From: Paracoccaceae bacterium
GTDB lineage: Bacteria > Pseudomonadota > Alphaproteobacteria > Rhodobacterales > Rhodobacteraceae
Reading direction: 5' to 3'
DNA length: 64,000 bases
Assembly: GCA_027486345.1 (NCBI GenBank)
Contig: JAIXPH010000045.1
Span: forward strand, 31,050-95,049
The position numbers were made by a program, and so were the translations under genes. Shown piece after piece: positions 1 through 9,931 of this stretch. The first letter of the stretch is position 1, and each line of letters starts with the position of its first letter. A model generated the notes under the pieces. The model did no database searches. It was given only the letters and a program-made list of their open reading frames with translations, and was not told where the DNA came from.

Positions 1-101
1 ACGGTCAGACCTCGCTTGGCGGCTTCGGACAGCACTGCGGCGGCGACGGCATCGGCACCCAATGCGCGGGCAGCGGCGTCACGGGGGACATAGATTTTCA
101 T
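1..101 (-). CDS. fdsB: NAD-dependent formate dehydrogenase beta subunit (FdsB), N-terminal fragment cut by window edge
   Basis: Minus-strand reading MKIYVPRDAAARALGADAVAAAVLSEAAKRGLTV, typical FdsB N-terminus; ATGA overlap with fdsG stop (98-101). Confidence 0.75.
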   Translation of the reverse strand, partial: MKIYVPRDAAARALGADAVAAAVLSEAAKRGLT

Positions 102-568
102 GCCCGCACCTCAGCCAGAATGGCATCCACCGCCGCTTCATCCACGCGGCCCACCAGACGGCCATCAACCATCGCGGCAGGGGCACAAGCACAAAGACCA
201 AGGCAGAAGATCGGCTCCAGCGTCACTTTCCCATCCCGGGTGGTTTCGTGAAAGTCGATCCCCAGCGCCTTTTGCGCATGGGCGGCAACGCGGTCCGCGC
301 CCATGGCCTGACAGGCCTCAGCCCGGCAGAGTTTCAGCACATGCTGACCGGCAGGCTGTTCGCGGAAGTCGTGGTAGAAGGACATCACACCATGGATCTC
401 GGCGCGGGTCTGGTTCAAACGCTTGGCGATGATCGGCAAAGCGTCCTGCGGGACATGACCAAAAGCGGCCTGAATGGCGTGCAGGATCGGCAGAAGCGAC
501 CCCTCCATGCCGTCATGCGCATCAAGGATATCCTCAATACGCTGGGAGGTTTCGGTCACATCAAGCAT
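98..568 (-). CDS. fdsG: Formate dehydrogenase gamma subunit (FdsG, NuoE-like 2Fe-2S thioredoxin-fold)
   Basis: Translation with four-Cys 2Fe-2S pattern (LCRAEAC...FCLGLCACAP), GVMSFYHDF motif; coupled to fdsB. Confidence 0.85.
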   Translation of the reverse strand: MLDVTETSQRIEDILDAHDGMEGSLLPILHAIQAAFGHVPQDALPIIAKRLNQTRAEIHGVMSFYHDFREQPAGQHVLKLCRAEACQAMGADRVAAHAQKALGIDFHETTRDGKVTLEPIFCLGLCACAPAAMVDGRLVGRVDEAAVDAILAEVRA

Positions 569-754
569 CAGCAGCAGTCCCTTTGGTGGCTGTCCCCGTC
601 TTTATCGGGCTTGATAGGGAATTCAATAGTGATATCCCGTGGATCGATAGACCGCGTCTATCAATCCCGCCGTCCGACCCACCAGCCGCTTGGGACCCTT
701 GATCCGGGTCCGAATTGCTGATTGTCAGGATCGCGCCAAACCCGGACAGCCACC

Positions 755-1264
755 ATGATCACCCGCACCCATCTGAAAGGCGATGCCCAGTCCGAGGCGG
801 TCTATTCGCCCTGCGAAAGCTATCGCTATCTGCTGACCCGTGTCTGGGACGCGCAGGGACCACGGGCGATGTTCGTGATGCTCAACCCCTCGACCGCGAC
901 CGAATTCCAGAACGACCCGACGGTGGAGCGGTGCGAGAGGCGGGCGCGCGCCTTGGGCTTTGGGGCGTTTCGGGTGACCAACATCTTCGCCTATCGCGCC
1001 ACCGATCCCAAGGTCATGCGCGCGCAGGCTGATCCGGTGGGACCAGGCAATGATGCCGCGATCCGCGACTCGGCGCTGGACTGGGCCGACCGGATTATCT
1101 GTGCCTGGGGCACCCATGGCGCCCATCTGACGCGCGGGCCGCAGGTGGCGGCCCTGTTGCGCGCAACCGGAAAGCCGCTGTTCACGCTTGGGCTGACTCA
1201 GGATGGCCACCCCAAGCATCCGCTTTACATCGGCTATGATCGCCAGCCCGAGTATTGGGTCTGA
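755..1264 (+). CDS. DUF1643 domain-containing protein
   Basis: YLLTRVWD...MFVMLNPSTATEFQNDPTVERC...GFRVTNIFAYRATDP pattern of DUF1643; ATG at 755 preferred over the upstream start. Confidence 0.8.
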   Translation: MITRTHLKGDAQSEAVYSPCESYRYLLTRVWDAQGPRAMFVMLNPSTATEFQNDPTVERCERRARALGFGAFRVTNIFAYRATDPKVMRAQADPVGPGNDAAIRDSALDWADRIICAWGTHGAHLTRGPQVAALLRATGKPLFTLGLTQDGHPKHPLYIGYDRQPEYWV

Positions 1265-1267
1265 CCG

Positions 1268-2200
1268 TCACAGCCCGCGCAGGCCCACCAGTCCGGACTG
1301 CAAGCCTGCCGCCCCGTTGATGCGCGCCAATTCCTGACCGTCCAGATAGACCAGTGCATCCGCGCCATCGTCCTGAACGGTGACCTGCGGGTCAGGGTGC
1401 AACGACGGGTCATAGACCACGACCAAGCGGTCCTGCGCCGGGTCATAATCCGCAATCGTGCCGCCGCTGCCCTGAATGTCAAAGCGGTCCGCCCCCGCGC
1501 CACCCGTCGCCCTGTCCGCCCCCATCAGGTGAAGCAGGTCATCGCCCTCTCCGCCGTTGAGGAAATCCGTCTCATCGCCCTGGCCGAACAGGCTGTCATT
1601 GCCGGCGCCGCCGTCCAGCTCATCCGTCCCGGTGCCGCCGGTCAGGCTGTCTGCGCCGTCGCCCCCGGCAAGCCAGCCCCCGCCATCGCCGCCCAACAGC
1701 GTGTCCTGCCCGTCGCCGCCTTCGATCCGGTCATCGCCCCCCTGCCCCGACAGGTAATCTGCCCCCGTGTCGCCGGTGACGAGGTCATTCCCCGCCCCCC
1801 CGGTGGCCCGATCATCACCCGATCCCCCCGTCAGGGTGTCATCCCCCTCTCCACCATCCAGAGAATCGTTGCCCGCCCCGGCCAGCAGGACATCCGCGCC
1901 ACCGCCGCCGGACAGCCAATCATCGCCCTCCGCCCCGTCGATGATATCCGCCGCCCCGCCGCCGTTCAGCACATCCGCGCCCGAGCTTCCCGCCAGCAGT
2001 CGCCCCGCATCAGGAATGTCGGGGATATCGTCCGATGTCGGCATGCCCGCCGGATCAGACACGGGGGAGTCAAACGTGACAAACCCCTGATCCGCGCCGT
2101 CATCGGCGGACTCTTCGTCATCGTCAGGCGTTTCATCGAACGGCATCACCGCCGTTGCCAGTGCCCCTGCCATCAGGGCCATCAGAAAACCGATCAACAT
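1268..2200 (-). CDS. RTX-type calcium-binding nonapeptide repeat protein with N-terminal hydrophobic segment
   Basis: Many GGxGxDxLx repeats ([24 protein letters not shown]); N-terminus [19 protein letters not shown] hydrophobic. Confidence 0.8.
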   Translation of the reverse strand: MLIGFLMALMAGALATAVMPFDETPDDDEESADDGADQGFVTFDSPVSDPAGMPTSDDIPDIPDAGRLLAGSSGADVLNGGGAADIIDGAEGDDWLSGGGGADVLLAGAGNDSLDGGEGDDTLTGGSGDDRATGGAGNDLVTGDTGADYLSGQGGDDRIEGGDGQDTLLGGDGGGWLAGGDGADSLTGGTGTDELDGGAGNDSLFGQGDETDFLNGGEGDDLLHLMGADRATGGAGADRFDIQGSGGTIADYDPAQDRLVVVYDPSLHPDPQVTVQDDGADALVYLDGQELARINGAAGLQSGLVGLRGL

Positions 2201-2450
2201 AAGCCCACCTGCGGACGCGCTGCCGCATCCGTCCCAGAAACCCCCACCGGCAAATTACCACGCCTGGCGCGGCGGCATTCGGGATTCTCCAACAATGGTA
2301 AACGGCTCTGTGGAGCCTCTGCCCGCCTTGGGGCTTTCCTTTTCCACCGATTCCCGCTATGGCGCACCGTCCCGGAAGTGCTGGGGCATCCATCGGCCCT
2401 GCTGGACGACATCCCGGCTTGTGCCTTCACCCTCTTTACAGGAGATCCCG

Positions 2451-2720
2451 ATGTCGATCACCGTCGAAGAAAAAGCCCGCCTGATCAAGGAATACGCGAC
2501 CAAAGAGAACGACACCGGCTCGCCGGAAGTTCAGGTGGCGATCCTGTCGTCGCGCATCGCGACCCTGACCGAGCATTTCAAGGGCCACAAGAAGGACAAC
2601 CACAGCCGTCGTGGCCTTCTGATGATGGTCGCCCAGCGCCGCAAGCTGCTGGACTACCTCAAGGCCAAGGACGAAGGCCGCTACGCCTCGCTGATCGCCC
2701 GTCTGGGCCTGCGTCGCTGA
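2451..2720 (+). CDS. rpsO: 30S ribosomal protein S15
   Basis: [44 protein letters not shown]...RRKLLDYL, 89 aa, AGGAG RBS upstream. Confidence 0.98.
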   Translation: MSITVEEKARLIKEYATKENDTGSPEVQVAILSSRIATLTEHFKGHKKDNHSRRGLLMMVAQRRKLLDYLKAKDEGRYASLIARLGLRR

Positions 2721-2741
2721 TCCAGCGCCTGCGCCGATCCG

Positions 2742-2770
2742 AACGCCCGTACCGAAAGGTGCGGGCGTTT
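2742..2770 (+). terminator. Hairpin terminator after rpsO
   Basis: AACGCCCGTACC-GAAA-GGTGCGGGCGTT (12-bp stem with one G-U) followed by a short T run. Confidence 0.6.
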
Positions 2771-2810
2771 CGCTTTGCGGCGGGCGGTGGCGCGGTGTTA
2801 GGCTGACGTC

Positions 2811-3752
2811 ATGGGACAGCATATTCTTCTTCTGGGTGCCTCGGGCACCATTGGCCGCGCCACGGCGCGGGCGCTATTGGCGGCGGGTCATAGCGTGACG
2901 GTGCTGTTGCGACCGTCGGCAGCCGCGCCAGAGGGCGTCACCGTGATCCGGGGCGCGGTGACTGATCCCGAAGCGCTGGCGCAGGCGTTCCGGACCCGGC
3001 CCGATGCGGTGGTATCCTGCATCGCCAGCCGTTCAGGCTCTCCTTCCGATGCGCGTGCAGTGGACCAGGATGTCAATTCCGCCGCCTTGCGCGCTGCCTT
3101 GGCGGCGGGGGTCGGGCGCTTTGTCCTGCTGTCAGCAATATGTGTGCAAAAGCCGCTCTTGCCCTTCCAGCGCGCCAAGCTGGAGTTTGAGGCCGAATTA
3201 CAGGCCGCCCCCCTGCGCTGGACAATCATCCGCCCCACCGCGTTTTTCAAATCCCTGTCAGGTCAGGTGGCGCGGGTGGCTGCGGGGCGGGCCTTTCTGG
3301 TGTTCGGCGATGGCACCTTGACGGCCTGCAAGCCGATTTCCGATGCCGATCTGGGCCGGTTCATCGCGCAAAGCCTGACCGATCCGGCGACGGAAAACCG
3401 CATCCTGCCCATCGGCGGGCCGGGGCCAGCGATCACGCCCTTGGATCAGGCCAAGATGCTGGAGCGGCTGACGGGCGTGCCTGTGCGGATCAAGCGGGTT
3501 CCTGTGGCGCTGATGGATACGATCATCGCCGTGTTGTCCACCCTTGGCCGCCTTTCGCCCCGCCTTGCCGACAAGGCCGAATTCGCCCGTATCGGGCGCT
3601 ATTACGCAACCGAGTCGATGCTGGTCTGGACCGGCAGCCGCTATGACGCCGAGGCCACGCCGGAATTCGGGTCGGACAGGCTGGAAGACCACTACGCCGC
3701 CCTCCTGCGCGGCGAGGTCACCGACGACCGCGGCACCCATGCGGTATTTTAG
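2811..3752 (+). CDS. bciA: NAD(P)H-binding SDR-type reductase, probable 3,8-divinyl chlorophyllide 8-vinyl reductase (BciA/DVR-like)
   Basis: GASGTIGR Rossmann motif; C-terminal YYATESMLVW...TPEFGSDRLEDHYA resembles the plant DVR/BciA tail (RYYAAESML...TPSYGKDTLEDFFA). Confidence 0.7.
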   Translation: MGQHILLLGASGTIGRATARALLAAGHSVTVLLRPSAAAPEGVTVIRGAVTDPEALAQAFRTRPDAVVSCIASRSGSPSDARAVDQDVNSAALRAALAAGVGRFVLLSAICVQKPLLPFQRAKLEFEAELQAAPLRWTIIRPTAFFKSLSGQVARVAAGRAFLVFGDGTLTACKPISDADLGRFIAQSLTDPATENRILPIGGPGPAITPLDQAKMLERLTGVPVRIKRVPVALMDTIIAVLSTLGRLSPRLADKAEFARIGRYYATESMLVWTGSRYDAEATPEFGSDRLEDHYAALLRGEVTDDRGTHAVF

Positions 3753-3919
3753 GGCGCAGCGTTTTCCTGTTTGGCCAGAAATGCCTGCATGTCAAAAGGT
3801 TGCGCCGGACCGGATGCAAGCCCTTCGTCGATCAACGCCTGAAGCTCGTCGATAGCGTGTTGGCGGTCGCTCTGAACCAAATCCGGGTCACTTGGCATAG
3901 GGTTAGCCGGTTCTGTCAT
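3749..3919 (-). CDS. Short ParD-like antitoxin C-terminal module (56 aa), orphan
   Basis: Hand-translated MTEPANPMPSDPDLVQSDRQHAIDELQALIDEGLASGPAQPFDMQAFLAKQENAAP; ALIDEGLASGPAQPFDM resembles the ParD toxin-binding tail; below the ORF-track length cut-off. Confidence 0.55.
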   Translation of the reverse strand: MTEPANPMPSDPDLVQSDRQHAIDELQALIDEGLASGPAQPFDMQAFLAKQENAAP

Positions 3920-4162
3920 GATCTGCGCTCATCCAACCTGTCTTGGGTCATCGAAAAAGAATGAGCACCCTGCTGCACCCTGTCAACGCAAAGCCCCATT
4001 CCCCCGTCCCCCTTCCCAAACACCCCTTTTTCCTGTAAGGCGCGGCCATCTGCGACGTGAGGCCCACACCCCCGGGCACATGCGAAGGATAGGGGGTGGC
4101 GGCAATGGGGCCGCCAGATGCGAGGGGCCGGAGGGCCGGGCACCCCTCAGAGGAACCGATCT

Positions 4163-6307
4163 ATGTTCAATGTCGTCAAGAAATCCATCCAGTGGGGCGA
4201 TGAAACGCTGACGCTGGAAACCGGGAAAGTTGCGCGTCAGGCCGATGGCACCGTCATCGCCACGCTGGGCGAAACCTCGGTCATGGCCAACGTCACCTTT
4301 GCCCGTCAGGCAAAGCCGGGTCAGGACTTTTTCCCCCTGACCGTCCACTACCAGGAAAAATACTATGCCGCGGGCAAGATCCCCGGCGGCTTCTTCAAGC
4401 GTGAGGCGCGTCCTTCGGAGAAGGAAACGCTGGTCTCGCGTCTGATCGACCGTCCCTGCCGTCCGCTGTTCGTCGAAGGCTTCAAGAACGAAGTCCTCGT
4501 GATGGCAACCGTGCTGAGCCATGACCTGCACAACGATTCCGACATCGTCGCCATGATCGCCGCCTCGGCTGCGCTGACGATTTCGGGCGTGCCCTTCCGT
4601 GGCCCCATCGGTGCAGCGCGGGTTGGGTTTGTGAACGGCAACTACACGCTGAACCCGTCGGTGGACGACATGCAGAACCTGCGTGCCAACCCCGAACAGC
4701 GTCTGGATCTGGTCATCGCCGGCACCAAGGACGCCGTGATGATGGTCGAATCCGAAGCCTATGAACTGACCGAAGACGAAATGCTCGGCGCGGTGAAGTT
4801 TGGCCATGCCGCCATGCAGCCCGTCATCGACCTGATCATCGATCTGGCCGAAGATGCCGCGAAAGAGCCCTTCGACTTCTTGCCGCCCGACATCTCGGCG
4901 CTCTATGCCAAGGTCAAGGCGGCAGGCGAAACCGAGATGCGCGCCGCTTTCGCGATCAAGGACAAGCAAGAGCGCACCAACGCGATCTCCGCTGCCGTGG
5001 CCACGATCAAGACGCAACTGTCGGACGAAGACAAGGCCGACATCAACCTTGGTTCGGCGATCAAGAAGCTGGAATCCTCGATCCTGCGCGGTGACATCAT
5101 CACCGGCGGCGCGCGCATCGACGGGCGTGACAACAAGACCGTGCGTCAGATCGTGTCGGAAACCGGCATCCTGCCGCGCACCCATGGCTCGGCCCTGTTC
5201 ACCCGTGGCGAAACCCAGGCGCTGGTCGTGACCACGCTGGGCACCGGCGAGGATGAGCAGATCATCGATGCCCTGCATGGCAACTCGCGCTCCAACTTCC
5301 TGCTGCACTACAACTTCCCGCCCTATTCGGTGGGCGAAGTGGGTCGTGTCGGTTCGCCCGGTCGTCGTGAAATCGGTCATGGCAAGCTGGCATGGCGTGC
5401 GCTTCAGGCCGTGCTGCCTGCCCCGACCGACTTCCCCTACACCGTCCGCGTCGTGTCCGAGATCACGGAATCGAACGGCTCGTCCTCGATGGCGTCGGTC
5501 TGCGGCGGATCGCTGTCGATGATGGATGCGGGCGTGCCGCTGAAAGCCCCGGTCGCCGGTGTGGCGATGGGTCTGATCCTTGAAGAAGATGGCCGCTGGG
5601 CCGTGCTGACCGACATCCTTGGCGACGAGGATCACCTCGGCGACATGGACTTCAAGGTGGCTGGCACCGAAAACGGCATCACCACGATGCAGATGGACAT
5701 CAAGGTTGCCGGGATCACCCCGGAAATCATGGCGCAGGCTTTGGCTCAGGCCAAGGATGGCCGTCTGCACATCCTGGCTGAGATGAACAAGGCGCTGTCC
5801 GCCCCGCAAGGCTTCAGCGAATACGCGCCGAAGATCGAGACCCTGCAAATCCCGACCGACAAGATCCGTGAAGTCATCGGTTCGGGCGGCAAGGTCATCC
5901 GTGAGATCGTCGAAGTGTCGGGTGCCAAGGTCGATATCAACGATGACGGCATCATCAAGATCGCCTCGTCCTCCGCCGATGCGATCAAGAAAGCCTATGA
6001 CATGATCTGGTCGATCGTGGCCGAGCCGGAAGAAGGCAAGGTCTATATCGGCAAGGTCGTGAAGCTGGTCGACTTCGGCGCTTTCGTGAACTTCTTCGGC
6101 AAGCGTGACGGTCTGGTCCACGTGTCGCAGATCGCCTCCAAGCGCCTGACGCACCCCAATGAGGTGCTGAAGGAAGGTCAGGAAGTGAAGGTGAAACTCC
6201 TTGGCTTCGATGATCGCGGCAAGGTCCGTCTGGGCATGAAGATGGTCGATCAGGAAACCGGCGAAGAAATCGTCGAGAAGAAAAAGGAAGACGCCGAAGA
6301 GGCGTGA
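4163..6307 (+). CDS. pnp: Polyribonucleotide nucleotidyltransferase
   Basis: Full-length PNPase: [43 protein letters not shown] domain ([13 protein letters not shown]) and S1 domain ([16 protein letters not shown]). Confidence 0.98.
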   Translation: MFNVVKKSIQWGDETLTLETGKVARQADGTVIATLGETSVMANVTFARQAKPGQDFFPLTVHYQEKYYAAGKIPGGFFKREARPSEKETLVSRLIDRPCRPLFVEGFKNEVLVMATVLSHDLHNDSDIVAMIAASAALTISGVPFRGPIGAARVGFVNGNYTLNPSVDDMQNLRANPEQRLDLVIAGTKDAVMMVESEAYELTEDEMLGAVKFGHAAMQPVIDLIIDLAEDAAKEPFDFLPPDISALYAKVKAAGETEMRAAFAIKDKQERTNAISAAVATIKTQLSDEDKADINLGSAIKKLESSILRGDIITGGARIDGRDNKTVRQIVSETGILPRTHGSALFTRGETQALVVTTLGTGEDEQIIDALHGNSRSNFLLHYNFPPYSVGEVGRVGSPGRREIGHGKLAWRALQAVLPAPTDFPYTVRVVSEITESNGSSSMASVCGGSLSMMDAGVPLKAPVAGVAMGLILEEDGRWAVLTDILGDEDHLGDMDFKVAGTENGITTMQMDIKVAGITPEIMAQALAQAKDGRLHILAEMNKALSAPQGFSEYAPKIETLQIPTDKIREVIGSGGKVIREIVEVSGAKVDINDDGIIKIASSSADAIKKAYDMIWSIVAEPEEGKVYIGKVVKLVDFGAFVNFFGKRDGLVHVSQIASKRLTHPNEVLKEGQEVKVKLLGFDDRGKVRLGMKMVDQETGEEIVEKKKEDAEEA

Positions 6308-6336
6308 TCCGACTCGCATTCAGCGGGTAGCGATGG

Positions 6337-6366
6337 CGGGCGGTCCTTCGGGGCCGCCCGTTTTTT
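6337..6366 (+). terminator. Rho-independent terminator after pnp
   Basis: CGGGCGG-TCCTTCGGGG-CCGCCCG followed by TTTTTT. Confidence 0.85.
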
Positions 6367-6442
6367 GTTCTGGGGCCGCGCACGCAACTTGTGGCGGGTT
6401 GGGGGGTTGGGGGCCGCTTTGACCCAAAGGATGCCGCCCCCC

Positions 6443-7420
6443 ATGTCCAGCCTGCCGCACCTGACCATCGTTGTCGTCACCCTGACGCGCGGGCGGCCAC
6501 AGATGTTGCGGGCGCTGATCGAGAGCTGGGGCGCGATGGATGTGCCGCCCGCCTGTGATCTGTCCTGTCTGGTGGTGGAAAACGCCCTGCGCCCGCTGTC
6601 CCTGCCCGTGGTGCAGGCGGCCCGACCGCTGCCCAATGGCCTGCGGGTGGATCACCTGCTGGAACCGGAACCCGGCATCCCCTTTGCCCGCAACCGCGCC
6701 GCACGCGAGGGGATCGCCCGTGGCGCGGACCTTTTGGCCTTTGTCGATGACGATGAGGTGGTGGCGCAGGATTGGCTGGTGAGGTTTGTTGAGGGATATC
6801 GCGCCTCGGGCGCGATGCTCTTGGGTGCGCCCTTGCGGATTGCGCCGCTGATGGGGCCGGTGGGTTGGTCACAGCGGCTGATGTATCGCAATGTCGCCGA
6901 ACGCTATCGCCGCAAGGAAACCCGCGCCGCCCAACGGGCCGGATTGCGGGGCACACCGGGGGTCACCATCGTCACGAACAACTGGCTGGCCGAGACGCGC
7001 CTGTTCCGGGATCACGGCATCTGGTTTGACGAAACCATGCGCCACACCGGCGGCACCGATGCCAAGTTCCACGCCGAGGTGCGCAGACGCGGCCTGCCCA
7101 CTGCATGGGTCGCCGATGCCGTGGTGCATGAGATCGTGCCCGCGGACCGCTTGAGCTTTCGCTACCAGTTCCGGCGCGGGCGGGACCAGTCCAACACGGC
7201 CTTTCACCGGAAGCTGGCGGATCGGCCCTTGGCGTGGCTGGGTCTGTTGGGCAGCCTGCCGCTGCGACTGGCGCTGGTGCTTGCGCTGGCTGTGGCCCTG
7301 CCCTTCACGCAGGGGCGGACACTCTTGTCACTGGCGCGCGGGCTGGGCTGGATTGCCGGTCGGATTGGCGCGGTCCTGGGCACAAGGTCGCGCCTGTACC
7401 AGAATGTGACCGGGGTATGA
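6443..7420 (+). CDS. Family 2 glycosyltransferase with C-terminal hydrophobic region
   Basis: TIVVVTLTRGRPQMLRALIES...FARNRAAREG...LLAFVDDDE; start could also be ATG 6431. Confidence 0.85.
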   Translation: MSSLPHLTIVVVTLTRGRPQMLRALIESWGAMDVPPACDLSCLVVENALRPLSLPVVQAARPLPNGLRVDHLLEPEPGIPFARNRAAREGIARGADLLAFVDDDEVVAQDWLVRFVEGYRASGAMLLGAPLRIAPLMGPVGWSQRLMYRNVAERYRRKETRAAQRAGLRGTPGVTIVTNNWLAETRLFRDHGIWFDETMRHTGGTDAKFHAEVRRRGLPTAWVADAVVHEIVPADRLSFRYQFRRGRDQSNTAFHRKLADRPLAWLGLLGSLPLRLALVLALAVALPFTQGRTLLSLARGLGWIAGRIGAVLGTRSRLYQNVTGV

Positions 7421-7450
7421 AAAAGCCCCGGCGCGGTGACCGGGGCTTTC
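7421..7450. terminator. Bidirectional hairpin terminator between convergent genes
   Basis: AAAAGCCCCGGCGCGGTGACCGGGGCTTTC: AAAGCCCC/GGGGCTTT arms between convergent ORFs. Confidence 0.8.
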
Positions 7451-7467
7451 TGGGTCGGCGGCTGGCC

Positions 7468-8127
7468 TTACTTCTGCGGCGCCTTGGCAAAGCGCAGATA
7501 GGGCAGCTTGATGTCCAAGGGTCCGAAACGCTCGGTCGCCTGTTCGTTGTTCAGGGCCAGCGCCACGATCACATCCTGACCGGGGGTCCAGTTCGCGGGC
7601 GTTGCCAGCGGCACGCCATCGGTGGCCTGCACCGCATCCAGCGCGCGCAGGATTTCCGCGAAGTTGCGGCCCACGCTCATCGGATAGGTCATGGTCAGAC
7701 GCACCTTCTTGTCCGGCCCGATGATATAGACGGTGCGGACGGTGGCCGAATGCGCCGGGGTGCGGCCTTCGGTCGGCAGGTAATAGTCGGCGGGCAGCAT
7801 GTCATAGGCCTTGGCCACGGTCAGCGACGAGTCGTCGATGATCGGGAATTCCGCCACCGCGCCGCCAAACGCCTCGATGTCGCGCTTCCACTTTTCATGG
7901 TCGGTGACCGAATCCACCGACACGCCGATGACCTTGGTGTTGCGCTTTTTCCATTCCGGGGCCAGTTGCGCCACCGCGCCGAATTCCGTGGTGCAGACCG
8001 GGGTAAAGTCGCGCGGATGGCTGAAGATGATGGCATAGCTGCCGCCAAGCCAGTCATGGAAATGGATGGTGCCGGCGGTCGACTCGGCGGTGAAATCGGG
8101 GGCGATGTCGTTGATGCGGACGGACAT
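7468..8127 (-). CDS. Peroxiredoxin, 1-Cys/Prx6 family
   Basis: SHPRDFTPVCTTEFGAVAQL motif, Prx6-type C-terminus (YLPTEGRTPAHSATVRTVYIIGPDKKVRLTMTYPMSVGRNF). Confidence 0.93.
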   Translation of the reverse strand: MSVRINDIAPDFTAESTAGTIHFHDWLGGSYAIIFSHPRDFTPVCTTEFGAVAQLAPEWKKRNTKVIGVSVDSVTDHEKWKRDIEAFGGAVAEFPIIDDSSLTVAKAYDMLPADYYLPTEGRTPAHSATVRTVYIIGPDKKVRLTMTYPMSVGRNFAEILRALDAVQATDGVPLATPANWTPGQDVIVALALNNEQATERFGPLDIKLPYLRFAKAPQK

Positions 8128-8388
8128 GATGACTCCTGTCGGATTGCTGTGGAACAAATACGCCAAAGGGAACGAAGTTTCATCCCCCCGCCGTGCCGCC
8201 GCGACAAAAGAGAACGCCGTTGCGGCAGAGAGCGGCATCTTGGCATGTCATTCCGTTTCAGGACTGCCGCACAGCAGCCTTTGTGCCAGCGCCCTCCCGC
8301 CGATTGCGACGCTGTCCTGTCGGTTGCAGGATTGTGCCAAGCCATGGCACCTGTCAGAATATGATCAAATTTCACGAAGGGGTGAGCC

Positions 8389-9834
8389 ATGATCACGAGA
8401 CGAGAGTTCTACATCAACGGCCAATGGGTCGCCCCCGCCGTGGCGCGCGATCATGCGGTGATCGACCCCTCGACCGAGGATGCCTGTGCGACCATCTCGC
8501 TCGGCTCCAAGGCGGACACGGATGCAGCGGTGGCGGCAGCCAAGGCGGCCTTTCCGGCATGGGCAGCAACGCCCCCGGCGCGGCGCAAGGAATTGGTCGC
8601 AGGCATCCTGACGCAATACGAAAAGCGGGCCGAGGAAATGGCCCAAGCCATCGCGCTGGAAATGGGCGCGCCGATTGATTTCGCGCGCTCGGATCAGGCC
8701 CCCTGCCTGCCGTGGCATCTGAAGAACTTCCTCAAGGCATTCGACCAGATCGAATGGATCCGCCCGCTTGGCCCGCATGCCCCCGGCGCAGCCGTGGCGC
8801 TGGAACCCATCGGCGTGGTCGGTCTGATCACCCCGTGGAACTGGCCGATGAACCAGATCGCACTGAAGGCGATTCCGGCGATGCTGGCAGGCTGCACCTG
8901 CGTGCTGAAACCGAGCGAGGAATCGCCGCTGAACGCGATGCTGTTCGCAGAATTCTGCCATGATGCGGGCATCCCGCCGGGTGTGTTCAATCTGGTCAAC
9001 GGCGACGGGCCGGGGGTCGGCGCGCAGCTGTCCACCCACCCGGATGTGGAAATGATCAGCTTCACCGGATCGACCCGCGCCGGTAAGGCGATTTCCGTCG
9101 CGGCGGCGGAAACGCTGAAGCGCGTCACGCTGGAACTGGGCGGCAAGGGTGCGAACCTGCTGTTCGCTGATGCCGATGACCGTGCGGTGCTGCGCTCGGT
9201 CAAGCGGATGATGGAAAACTCCGGTCAGTCCTGCAACGCGCCCTCGCGCCTGCTGGTGGAGCGGTCGGTCTATGATGCCACCGTCGCCAAGGCCGCCGAG
9301 ATTGCCGCCAGCATCAAGGTCGGCCCCGCCAGCCAGTCGGGTGACCATATCGGCCCGGTGGTGAACAAGCGCCAGTGGGACCAGATCCAAGGCTATATCC
9401 AGAAGGGCATCGACGAAGGCGCGCGTCTGGTGGCAGGCGGTCCGGGTCTGCCCGAAGGCTTCAACCGCGGCTTCTATGTCAAGCCGACGGTGTTCGCCGA
9501 TGTCACCCCCGGCATGACCATTGAACGCGAGGAAATCTTCGGCCCCGTGCTGTCGATCATTCCCTTCGACACCGAAGAAGAGGCGATCCGCATCGCCAAT
9601 GACACGCCTTACGGTCTGGCCAACTATGTGCAGACGCAGGACAGCGCCCGCGCCAACCGTTTGGGATTGGCGCTGAAATCCGGCATGGTCGAAATGAACG
9701 GCAAATCGCGCGGGGCGGGGTCGTTCTTCGGCGGGGTCAAGCAATCGGGCCGCGCGCGCGAAGGCGGGGTCTGGGGCCTGGAAGAATTCCTTGAACCCAA
9801 GGGCATCTCTGGCTGGACCTTTGCGGCGGAGTGA
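8389..9834 (+). CDS. NAD(P)-dependent aldehyde dehydrogenase family protein
   Basis: ITPWNWPM, FTGSTRAGKAI, LELGGKGANLLFADAD, NSGQSCNAPSR catalytic Cys, EEIFGPVLSIIPFD. Confidence 0.95.
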   Translation: MITRREFYINGQWVAPAVARDHAVIDPSTEDACATISLGSKADTDAAVAAAKAAFPAWAATPPARRKELVAGILTQYEKRAEEMAQAIALEMGAPIDFARSDQAPCLPWHLKNFLKAFDQIEWIRPLGPHAPGAAVALEPIGVVGLITPWNWPMNQIALKAIPAMLAGCTCVLKPSEESPLNAMLFAEFCHDAGIPPGVFNLVNGDGPGVGAQLSTHPDVEMISFTGSTRAGKAISVAAAETLKRVTLELGGKGANLLFADADDRAVLRSVKRMMENSGQSCNAPSRLLVERSVYDATVAKAAEIAASIKVGPASQSGDHIGPVVNKRQWDQIQGYIQKGIDEGARLVAGGPGLPEGFNRGFYVKPTVFADVTPGMTIEREEIFGPVLSIIPFDTEEEAIRIANDTPYGLANYVQTQDSARANRLGLALKSGMVEMNGKSRGAGSFFGGVKQSGRAREGGVWGLEEFLEPKGISGWTFAAE

Positions 9835-9838
9835 TCGC

Positions 9839-9867
9839 TTCGGGGCGGGCCTGTCGCCCGCCCCGAA
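9839..9867. repeat. Strong perfect 12-bp hairpin downstream of ALDH
   Basis: TTCGGGGCGGGC-CTGTC-GCCCGCCCCGAA; no clear 3' T tract on either strand, so terminator function not certain. Confidence 0.6.
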
Positions 9868-9931
9868 AAAGCCAAAGGAATGCCATGCCCCCGCACCGGC
9901 TTTGCGCTAGCCTGCCGGAAAGGAGTGACGC

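Noticed and set aside
1397-2806. 469-aa plus-strand ORF opposite the RTX gene running through rpsO
   Set aside because: Overlaps rpsO in another frame and mirrors the RTX repeats.
3983-6319. 778-aa minus-strand ORF over pnp
   Set aside because: Antisense shadow of PNPase; His/Asp-rich low-complexity composition and no domain.
8365-9744. 459-aa minus-strand ORF over the aldehyde dehydrogenase
   Set aside because: Shadow of an unambiguous ALDH.
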